Assembly: GCA_028551475.1 (NCBI GenBank)
Contig: CM052354.1
Span: 31,457,258 to 31,521,257, forward strand
Length of the DNA: 64,000 nucleotides
Direction: 5' to 3'
DNA from: Casuarina equisetifolia
Lineage: Eukaryota > Streptophyta > Magnoliopsida > Fagales > Casuarinaceae
Part shown: positions 1-8,690 of the stretch, in pieces
How positions within the stretch are numbered: the first letter of the stretch is position 1
Layout of the letters: each line of letters begins with the position of its first letter
Made by a program: the position numbers and the translations under genes
The notes under the pieces: generated by a model
Told to the model about the DNA's origin: nothing
Databases searched by the model: none
The model's input: only the letters and a program-made list of their open reading frames with translations

Positions 1-738
1 ACTTGAGGAGCTTTATATATTTAAGAACTGCTATAAAGTTTATTTTCTTTTACATTTTATTTTTTTCCTTTAATCATTATGATATCTCATCAAATTCTAC
101 AATACACATAAAATTATCCTAGTCTTTGATTTATAGAAGATAATAAATAATTTTTAAAAATAATAATTGACTTACATTATTAATATCTTGATCTAATATC
201 TTTCATATATGTTTTGCTCTTATATGATTTAAGATCAAAAGAGTGACTTTGCTAATAAGGGTACCTTTCAAGTTGTCTATAAATATGTAAGCTTGAAAAG
301 TCATGTGCATTATGTCATTAGACGAACCATTATAAAGATTTAAAGAAAAAGAAAAGAGCCACTAGAAAGGAAAATTTCTCTGACAACTCTTGTGTATTGA
401 ATCTCTAAATTGTGATAACTCATTGTCTCTTATAAACCTAGAGATTGGTTTATCTTGAAGCATGTAATATCCCTAGTGTTCTAAATATTTATTACGTGCA
501 TGTGCTGTTCAATCCACGTAAATTTCTCACCAGGTTGAACAAACAATATGATCTATTCAATTAATGTGAATGCAATAACTGCTCTAAACATTAGGAATAG
601 GAGTATATAGCATATTTCCTGGATGATTTTCAAGCAAGCCAAGGCTCATCAATCTAGTATTTACTTTGAAAATTTAAACAAAGCTGTATCTCTGAGCACA
701 ACAAATTCCAAAATGTAAAAAAGTGGGAAATCACTTAC
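1..738. repeat. Spacer, copy of the 44090-45000 segment
   Basis: AT-rich DNA without a supportable gene. It matches 44090-45000 nearly colinearly, except that the second copy carries a LINE 3' end at 44470-44662. It lies downstream, on the minus strand, of the DUF1218 copy 1 second exon. I looked here for a third DUF1218 exon (the family's conserved tail with a RNAYHTKY-like motif) and found none, so the gene copy is cut short on this side. Confidence 0.6.
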
Positions 739-2144
739 CAACAGGTGATAAATAAGCATATCACCCATGACTGAGAACCACTTGGTCTAAAGCTTTGCCC
801 AGCACAAGCATCGGCTAACCATTTGGAATAGGAATGATCCTGGACCAAATCCGGTTGTGATGTCAAAATCATAAGCAAAATAATACTGATTTTCAGTCTG
901 AACCGGCTGGCCCTGTGAGGAGAATCAACACTTGAGTCAGGACGTTCTACAGAGTATAAAAAATCTGCCTTAGTTTCCAATTCGTTAACAAATTCTCGGT
1001 TCTGCCCCATCTCAAAATACAACCGAAAGAAAAGAAAATTCTGTGGGCATGCAAGAAGAAAACATAAGACAACCAATATGAACAAAAAAATCAACCCCCT
1101 GTTTTCCCCACCTTCAAATTCACGGGTAGGATGCTCAGTTTGTTTCGGCCTTTCAGTGTACTACTAGAAGCAGTGAAACGTAATGACCTTCTAAACATTT
1201 ATTGTTCTGTTCAACTTTTAAGATATGTCTTATCCAAGTCAATGTTGATGTCAAACAGAATTACAATGTATTGCCGCTCTCGTTGATGTCAACAAAGGAC
1301 TGGATGCAAGATTTAAGTGTCAACACAGCCTCTTCCACGATTTTGCACATTATGCAATCAAGATATCTTGTCTCAATGTTCTTCAGAAAAAGCATAACTC
1401 GAGTTTGAAATAAGTTGAAGTTGAAAGATGTTGATGAGAATGACCTGGAAAGGATTACATGCAGAAATTTGAGAGAAACAGAACTAAGAAAGGGGTCCTG
1501 GTAGAAAACTATCCAAATAATTTAACAGAGTGGTAGAGAATCTAATCATGTACTTCGTGATGGTCAACACAAGGGAGGCGAAGTCCTGTGCCAAAGCCAG
1601 CCTAATCCTCTCAGGAACAAACTGAAGACATGCTCGTGTAGAGGCGCAATAACATGGACAGACATCAAATCAATCTTTTTTGTTTGTTTGTCCTGTTCCA
1701 GAAATAACGGAGTTACTGTAATCCTATACTGGTAGAAGGTACTTCACCACAGGTCCAGTCTTGAAGTTTACAAATAGGTGGAGACAGAAAGACCTGGCTT
1801 TTAAGTCCTATGGCCCAAGCTTCAGGACATATATCAAAATCGGGAACCCTAATTCAGCAACTGGGGTGTTCTCTTGAAGTGTTTCTGTTCTATTTTTGGA
1901 ATTTGTACCGAATTTCAGCAGATCCTAAAGCAAAGAAACTGAAAGAACTCAAACCAAGACAGGACTTTTTACCAAAGCCTACAAACCAACATATCAAAAC
2001 AGAAACAGTTTCAAATTAGAAAACCAACAAATTGATGGGCAAGATAAACTCACCTTGGACCTTCTCTGCTCAGTAGCAACAGCAAGAGCAGAAGCCATCA
2101 GATCGAAGATAAAGCCCTCTACCAGCAACGGCTTTCAAGGCCAT
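739..2144 (-). pseudogene. DUF1218 family pseudogene, copy 1 (exons 1 and 2)
   Basis: DUF1218 proteins are small plant membrane proteins with an N-terminal hydrophobic segment and three further membrane segments; some members affect wall lignin or vein patterning. Exon 1 is 2054-2144 and ends in ATEQRRSK before a GT donor. Exon 2 is 739-912 and starts after a CACAG acceptor with GQPVQTENQYYF, then DIT-TGFGPGSFLF, and ends with PSGSQSWVICLFITCW at a GTAAGT donor. Exon 1 is one base longer than the intact copies, so the start and the AEQRR part are in different frames. Exon 2 lacks a short stretch present in copy 6 and has a one-base deletion giving a stop after CLCWAKL. Later exons are missing. 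The family assignment rests on recalled motifs. Confidence 0.8.
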
Positions 2145-3315
2145 GCCCGACAACGCCGATTTCTCTCTCTCTTTCCCGCCGCCGCCGCCGCCGCCAACCC
2201 CCGCCAACCCCCGCCACCCAACACCCGGCACACTAAAAAAAAAAAAGTGGCGTTGGATGAGAAAAGAGAGGTAGAAGTAATACAAAGGTTGCATGACATG
2301 ATAATTAAAAAAAAAAAAGAAGTAAAAAGTATTCACGGATTTGCTTTAAGCGTGGGACGAGGAACAAGAGGACTCGCTTTAGTTCCCTTGCACACACCCT
2401 CTCCCGTTGAATATATGTCTAATTTCATCCCATTTACTTGAGTAAGGAAGGATTTAGTCAAAAAATAGATCCCATTTGTATAAAGTCAGTAATCTTTGAA
2501 ACTATAAAAGAAATTAATACCTTAACTTTCTTTAGTGGAAGATTTGAGACATAAAATTAGATGTTCACTCCCATCATCTCTATTATATAAATCATGTGCT
2601 AGAGTTAGTGTCCTAAGTTCAAAGTTGTGTACTGGACATGTGGTTTAAGGTTTTTTATAATGTCTTTTATATTCTCTATAAAACATAATAATTTTTGAAT
2701 GGATCATATAAAATTAGTGCATATGATTTCATTATTGACATAATCAGGTATTGTAACTTAATTTTATACTGAAAAAAAGGTGTTGAACTTGATTCTATAC
2801 AAAAATAATCATTTAATTTGAAATCTAACAACTATCAAAAAGATTAGTGTTGATAATAGCTTAACTTTGTGCTTTTGTTTTTGGTCTGTTTTCACACTAC
2901 AATGCAATGAACTTGAATATTGCAATTTGAAGCACAATACAACTTTGAAAATAAATAGTCAATAATTATATCATAATGAAGAGAATCCATTTAAAATTTA
3001 ATTACTCAATTATTTTAAGCATGAATAAACTATAAAGATCTTCTCAAATTAAATAAACAAACATTTCTTTAGTTTTTTCTTCCTTACCATTTAATGAGAA
3101 ATAAAGATGCATTCCAACTAAGAATGTATCAAGTACTATCTTAGACCAAAGCCAAGATAAACATAAGAAAAAAAAAAGAAAAAAAAAGAAGAAGAAAAGA
3201 CAACATCTAGAAAAAGTATCATTATAAAGTTATTGTCTTCATAGTTGTAAAGGCATACATTATTTACCTAGAAAGTGTCTTATTGATTATGTTTTGTTTT
3301 TGCATGCTTTCCAGT
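2145..3315. repeat. Spacer between DUF1218 copy 1 and RLP-A
   Basis: No gene is supported. The stretch is homologous to 38876-39970 and, less completely, to 46540-47222, so the same spacer links a DUF1218 exon 1 to the 3' end of an RLP in three units. It starts with a C-rich tract near 2163-2225 and ends with purine-rich runs at about 3168-3206 just past the RLP-A stop codon. Confidence 0.6.
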
Positions 3316-4809
3316 TCATTTTTCTTGTTGCTTGCTACCTAGTACAAAAGTTCTTAACCAATCATGCTTCTTTGTGATTCCAAGCACAAGTCCAAATACA
3401 AATCCACATCCATATCCCATTGCAACTACTTTCCAACTAAATTCAAATAAAGACTTCCAAATTTGATTGTCTAGAATGCTTGAAGATTGGGGATGTGATT
3501 GCTCAAAATTTCCACATTTCTTTGATAAAGGGCTTCCACATAATCCAAGATTATCATTGTATGAAGTATTTGGAAATGTATCAAATTGTTTTCCAAAAGG
3601 TATGAGCCCAATGAGATGATTATAGGAAACATTAAGGAATTCAAGAAAGTTAAGTTGCACAAGTTCTAAAGGAATTGCACCAGATAACTTGTTTTGAGAA
3701 AGATCTAATGATTCTAGCTCAGTTAAGTTTCTCAAGGAAGATGGTATATGACCTATAAGAAAGTTATTTGAAAGGTTAAGTGACTTTAGTCTTTTAAGAT
3801 GTCCTATAACTTTTGGAATTTCTCCCTCAAATTTGTTATTTGAGAGATCAATAGCGATAAAGAACTCTAGGATTTTCTGATATACCACTTCATTGCCTTT
3901 GTTCGTAAATGTCATTGAGAAACTATAATCATCATATCGGGCAATAACTTCCATGTACATTGAGCTTTCTTCATTGAGAATTTGCATGGTTTTCCAAGTT
4001 TTGAATTATTGAGAGGGTAGTTGACCTCCAATGTTATTATTAGATAGATCTATAATGTGTAAACTTGGGAAATCAAAAGTGATGTTGGAATTTCCTATTG
4101 TACCATAAAGTCTATTAGATCGCAAAATGAGAACCTTCAATTCAATTAAATCACCTAACCAAAAAGGGAAACTATCATTGACTTGATTGTCTCCCAAGTT
4201 AAGAAATTCAAGCTTAGTACAGTTAGCCAATGACCTTGTTATAGGGCCCCACAATTGATTTTGGCTAAGATCAATCATCTTTAGTTGGTTTCCTTCAAGA
4301 AATGATTGAGGAATGGTTCCATGAAAGTTATTTCTATGTAAATTTAAAACTAATAGAAAGCCACTCAAGTTACTTAAACATTGAGGAAGTGAGCCACTCA
4401 AGCTGTTGTTTGACAAATCAAGAGTAGTGATTAAACTTAGATTGCAAATCAAGTTTGAGATTTCTCTAGTCAATTTGTTGTTTGAGGCTGAATACCAAAT
4501 GATTGAAGGTGGTGGGATTGGAAGTGTCCCTTGAAACTTGTTAGAATCAAGACCTAAATATATTAATGTAGAGGAAAAAATTGGAAATTCATTAAAGCCT
4601 GTTAGAAAGTTGAAACTTAGATCCAAAGTCCACATAGTATTTGTAATTACATTTGACATCCATTTTGGAACTTGGCCATGAATTTCATTATTGGAAAGAT
4701 CCAAAGACGACAATTGATTTTGATTCCTTAGAAAATATGGGAACTCATGTAGGTGACAATCCTTCAAAGTTAAGTACTTTAATTTTGGAAAAGTTCCATT
4801 GGTACTAGG

Positions 4810-5445
4810 CTTTATAAGTAATGAAATGTTGTTACTGGATAAAAAGAGGGAACGAAGGTTTTTGAGTTTTAGGAAAAAGTCAAATTCTATTATGCCACTT
4901 AAGTTGTTTGAGTCAAGTGAAAGATATTCAAGACTAACAAGCTTAGATGGAAGCTCTGGAATTGAACCATGGAAGTTGTTTCCTTCAAGTTCTAGCTCAG
5001 TTAATTGGGTAAGGTTACCAATTGAAGATGGTAATGAAATATTGGTGTTGGATAAATAGAGTGAACGAAGGTTTTTCAATTTTAATAACAAGTCAAATTC
5101 CACTGTGTCATTCAAGTTGTTTAAGTTAAGCCAAAGAAATTCAAGATTCACAAGCTTAGATATAAGCTCTGCAATTGAACCATGCAAATTGTTTCCTACG
5201 AGTTTTAGCACAGTGAGCTTGGTAAGGTTACCGAGTGAAGATGGTAATGAAATATTGGTGTTGAATAAAGAGAGCGAATGAAGATTTTTCAATCTTAGTA
5301 CCAAGTCAAAGTCCACTATGCCACTTAAGTTGATTAACTCAAGCCTAAGATATTCAAGATTGACAAGCTTAGATAGAAGCTCATGAATTAAACCATACAA
5401 ATTAGTTTCTTCGAGCTCTAGCATAGTTAGTTGGGTAAGGTTACT
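4810..5445 (-). repeat. Triplicated 71-residue LRR module in RLP-A
   Basis: Three tandem copies of a three-LRR module, each 71 residues (213 bp) and starting with (S/G)NLT(Q/K)LT: about 5445-5233, 5232-5020 and 5019-4810. Each has the order NLxGxI, SKLVNLEYL, (I/V)xFDxxLxLKNLxSL, NTNISLPSS. RLP-C has two copies and RLP-D one, so the number of modules has changed by in-frame duplication in whole units. Confidence 0.85.
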
Positions 5446-6558
5446 GAGTGAAAACAATATTGGTCTAGAAATGTTGCATCCTATACACACGAAAGAGGAT
5501 AAGGACTTAAGGTTACCAATTGAATGCAATAGGTTACTAGGAAAAGGCATGCTATAGATTTTAAAATATTCAAAGGGGCTACTTTTATTAAATTCCACCA
5601 AACCTAAAGTGATATTCTCATTAAAGCCCATTGCAAGCTCCTTAAGATTAGGTAGATGGAAAATGTTGATGGGAAACTCACCATGGAATCCATTTTCTGA
5701 TATCCTTAGTGAAAGTAGCTGGGCAAGTTTTCCAAAAGATAATGGTATTAGTCTAAAGAAATTGCATCCTACAACACCAAAATGTTGTAAAGACTTGAGG
5801 TTTTCAATTGAGATTGGTAGCTTACCAGAGAAACTTGTATAAGAAAGCTTTATTGATTGAAGGGGGTAGCTTTGGTTAAATTCTGGTATACTTCCATTAA
5901 GATCAGCATTGAATTTGAAATCAATAGATTGGAGATTGGGTAAATAGAAAATGTCGATGGGAAACTCTCCACGCAAGCCACAATCCTCTAAGAATAAAGA
6001 TGTTAAAGAAGATAAGTTTGCCAAAGTTTTGGGTACTTTGAATAACATGTTAACCCAACTAAGATTTAGTTCTTTTAGGTTTGTTAAGTTCTGAGCCATA
6101 TTTCTTAGGCTAGATTCTGGAAGCTGCAAATCATTATATGAAAGATCCAAGGAAACTAATTTAGAAAGTTCCAAAATTTCTTTAGGGATTTGACCATAGA
6201 ATCTAAAGGAAGATAGATTAAGGTTTGTTAGCCTTGAAAGATGTGTAAAACTAGTTGGGATTTTAGATTGACTGATATCATTGTTAGCAAGATTAAGCTT
6301 TTGAAGATGAATGAGTTGGAAGAGGCTACTACTAGAATTGATGGTACCAAGAAGACAACTTCTACTAAGGTCAAGGCTCACCACATGACCCATGTTCTCG
6401 TCGCACTTAATCCCACTCCATTTGCAACAATTGTTGCTTTTAGACATCCAAAGAGAAACCTTTGAATAGTTAGAGGAATAACCAAATTCACCACAATCAC
6501 TGATAAGGCTTTCTTTGAATCGCAACAAGGCTAAGCTTTCGTTGTCATGACACGATGA

Positions 6559-6648
6559 CTGCATAAAGGAAAAAAGTGCCAACAAATATATGATAAAATA
6601 GTGAGTATAAGTGTGTAAAGAAGAATAAGGAAAGCAGAAAAAAAGCAA
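6559..6648 (-). other. Splice-acceptor-like tract at the RLP-A leader
   Basis: About 88 pyrimidine-rich bases without an AG, then CCTTTATGCAG. The AG falls exactly before the LRR N-cap codons SSCHDNE in phase 0, and CTCAC about 50 bases upstream could serve as branch point. No ATG opens the frame upstream (a TAA precedes it). The tract can also be read as a hydrophobic signal peptide (YFIIYLLALFSFM), so the intron-end reading is an inference. Confidence 0.45.
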
Positions 6649-6651
6649 TTA

Positions 6652-6860
6652 TCTTTTACTGAATGTGGTTTAAGTCTTTCCCATCTTCACTTTGACATCA
6701 CTAACTTCAAATACTTTCATTCTACCTCATATGACTTCTCATGAGTTGTAGTCCAATCATCTCATGGAAAATTTGCAGCAATAGTAAATCACACCAAATC
6801 CCAGAGTCAAGCATTCAATGATTCTAAGACTTTGACATAGGTCATTCTCTAAAATATTAT
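6652..6860 (-). promoter_or_regulatory. DUF1218-like upstream block of RLP-A
   Basis: This region aligns with the promoter and 5' UTR of DUF1218 copies 2, 3 and 7: it shares AACCACATTCAG, AAGTGAAGATGGGAAAGA and, further up, the block around a TTGCAGCAATAG-like stretch. Compared with copy 3 (28440-28690), about 90 bases holding the TATA-like site are missing between the two shared blocks. Function is not shown by sequence. Confidence 0.5.
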
Positions 6861-8138
6861 TGTCACTCTTATTCTTCTTTTTCACAAAAAATGTCTCATT
6901 TTTCTAGCTTGGACAATTTAAAATTTAAAATATAATTATTAAGATTTATATGCATGATCATTAAATAATTTAGTTTGTACAATTCAAGATTTTCTTTTAT
7001 CATATGAGCATAATTTTCCTCCCCTTATTTGTCACTAATTTTGTCTCTTGAGATTAATCTAATTCATAAAATTCTTCAATATCTTTAATTTTATACCTCT
7101 ATTTCTATGATTTAAAAAAAATAAGTTCCTCATATTTCCTTTATTGGCATAGAAAATAAGGATGAAATAACAGGAAATACCAATAGTTTCTTTTAATCAA
7201 CTCTTCACATATTCTTTTGTAGTTCATTGTCTTTGTCTAATTTAATATATTAATCAAAATTTTGTGCCGAAAAGAAAATCTACTGGATCTTCTCCAACCT
7301 CACAAACTATAAACTATGAATCTACAACACGTTTTAGTACCAACCCATGCCCAAACTAAACCCTAAAATCAAGCTCAAATTCCGACATCAAACTCAAAAC
7401 CAAAAATAACTCTGTAATTTTATACCGCGCGACATATCACAACTAACAAAACAAAATAGAAAAATAAACCCTATAAAAAAACAACAAGTAAGAGGACGGA
7501 AATAGAAAAAGATGTTGATTTGAGGGAAGAACCAGGAGAAGAGTATTGGAGCGTTAACAACGTGACAGCTGTCAAGAAGGGGACTAAGTCATTCAATACT
7601 TCGCCTATAAGGGATTTAAAACCAGAGAAGGGAATGATCGCCTAGAGCAAGACAATGGTTGAATTCTTCTAAAATGATAGATGCTTTTCTGGTTGAGGGA
7701 GATATTTTAAAGAAAGAAGTTCCGAAAAATGATTAGCAACTTGATGTTCATTTCTGTAATAGCTTCTCAGATATAGCTGGTATCAATCTTTCTAAATTCA
7801 TGAAGTTCTTTGAAGTGAATGGACAGCGCAGTTTCATTACGATTTCTATAAATGTAATTCCTTCATCTCAATCAATAGACAATTTTATGTTTTGAAGTTT
7901 GAATTCTTCGCCATGAAAATCCGCAACTTATATACATGTAATCAATTTTCAAACTCTTTGTCATTGCGATTTTGCCATGCTCTGACAAAACGGTTCGGAC
8001 TTTACAACAGATCCTAAGCAGAGAAACTTAATCAACGCAAACCGACACAACCCTTTTATCCGAAGCCCCCATAACAAGTCAAAGAAGAGACAGTTTAAGA
8101 TTAGGATACCAAGAAATTGATGAGCAAGACAAACTCAC
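6861..8138. repeat. Spacer between RLP-A and DUF1218 exon copy 2
   Basis: No gene is supported. The part from about 7230 on is homologous to 25850-28190 (minus the LINE), 29060-29935 and 50740-51625. It contains a 130-bp stretch at about 7730-7860 with a similar open minus-strand frame (KNFMNLERL-like) in all four copies, which may be an old exon or chance. If exon copy 2 is spliced to RLP-A, this whole stretch is intron. Confidence 0.5.
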
Positions 8139-8228
8139 CTTGGTCCTTCTTTGCTCAGGAGCAACAGCAGCAGCAAAAGGTATCAGATTGAAGAGAAACA
8201 CCACGACCAGGAACAGCGTGGAAGCCAT
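8139..8228 (-). CDS. Orphan DUF1218 first exon, copy 2
   Basis: A 30-codon open exon from ATG at 8226-8228: MASTLFLVVVFLFNLIPF, then AAAVAPEQRRTK, ending in phase 0 at AAG|GTGAGT. It is a signal-peptide or first-membrane segment followed by the family's EQRR signature. No exon 2 follows within the spacer, so it cannot give a full DUF1218 protein here. The next coding sequence downstream is RLP-A, whose acceptor-like site is in the same phase 1.58 kb away. Confidence 0.75.
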
Positions 8229-8243
8229 GCCTGCCAACACCGG

Positions 8244-8280
8244 TCTGTCTGTCTGTGTCTGTCTGTGTCTCTCTGTCTCC
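8244..8280. repeat. CTGT/CT microsatellite in exon-1 leader, copy 2
   Basis: An imperfect CTGT/CT tract lies 16 bases before the start codon, so it is GACA/GA in the 5' UTR of the minus-strand transcript. Equivalent tracts stand at the same place in copies 3, 4 and 7 with different motif and length. Confidence 0.9.
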
Positions 8281-8339
8281 CCTGTTACTATTCGCACACA
8301 ATAACACAGAAAGATAAAAGAAAGGTGTGAGGATAAGCT

Positions 8340-8690
8340 CACGAAGTCGAACAGAGAAAGGAAAGGCAACAATCTGCGGCTGAAGGTGGTTTAGTTCGTA
8401 GATGAACATACATTGAAGTGGATATGTAAGCTTTTATAGATTGAACCACTGTACAGTTTATAGCGTAACTTCCTGACGCCTTCCCGCCGTAGGTTAATTT
8501 CTTTCCCATCTTCACTTTAGCCTCCACATTTTAAAAGATTCGCGTCTACCCACTAGGATTTTTGGTCAAGTCGTCCCATAGAAAAGTTGCAACAATGGCA
8601 AACCACACCGCGTTCCAATGTCGGCCTCAACTAGTCCAATCACTTTAAGACTTTCAATCAAATCCTTTTCTAAAGGATCATTCACACATT
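8340..8690 (-). promoter_or_regulatory. Promoter block of DUF1218 exon copy 2
   Basis: A TATA box, TATAAAAG, lies at 8431-8438 on the minus strand, about 200 bases before the ATG. Upstream are conserved blocks shared with copies 3 and 7 and with the RLP-D upstream region: GGCTAAAGTGAAGATGGGAA at about 8501-8523, and a GTTGCAACTTTTCTATGGGA-like block at about 8576-8598. Confidence 0.55.

Larger units (their letters stand above)
3316..6648 (-). pseudogene. LRR receptor-like protein RLP-A, one internal stop
   Basis: A Cf-9/Hcr2-type receptor-like protein, expected at the plasma membrane as an immune or developmental co-receptor without a kinase. One continuous frame of 1111 codons is broken only by TAA at 4006-4008. 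Order: hydrophobic leader, LRR N-cap with paired Cys (CHDNESLALL, then NNCCKWSGIKC), about 30 LRRs with many N-glycosylation sites, the stop, the non-LRR island (YSFSMTFTNKGNEVVY), four LRRs, the cap GLCGSPLSKKC, a transmembrane helix (VVAMGYGCGFVFGLVLGI) and a short tail starting TKKHDW. RLP-B has TAC where the stop sits; RLP-C and RLP-D have Phe codons. The nominal start at 6648 is TTG; the first in-frame ATG is 6562-6564, at the end of the leader. Truncation at the stop would leave an 852-residue ectodomain without anchor. Confidence 0.85.

Noticed and set aside
2070..2336. Frames with Phe or Lys runs over 2070-2441
   Set aside because: They arise from A/T and C homopolymers. Only the DUF1218 exon at 2054-2144 is supported.
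3168..3206. Purine-rich runs as a CRISPR-like or satellite array
   Set aside because: Simple A/G low complexity without repeat-spacer order.
4799..6465. Plus-strand open frames lying over RLP-A (and the like over RLP-C and RLP-D)
   Set aside because: They are mirror frames of LRR codons. The minus-strand frames carry the conserved LRR, Cys-cap and membrane features and these do not.
6646..6648. Start of RLP-A at 6648 and of RLP-C at 50312
   Set aside because: Both are TTG codons. The first in-frame ATGs are 6562-6564 and 50292-50294, after most of the hydrophobic leader.
7730..7860. Conserved minus-strand frame (KNFMNLERL) as a real exon
   Set aside because: Open in several copies but without convincing splice sites on both sides or a known relative. 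Kept only as a note in the spacer entry.
8339..8527. Similar small frames at 8339-8527 and 24557-24811 (both starting ME-KV--GKKLT)
   Set aside because: The likeness comes from the shared promoter block. The matching frame is stopped in copies 3 and 7, so a conserved peptide is not supported.
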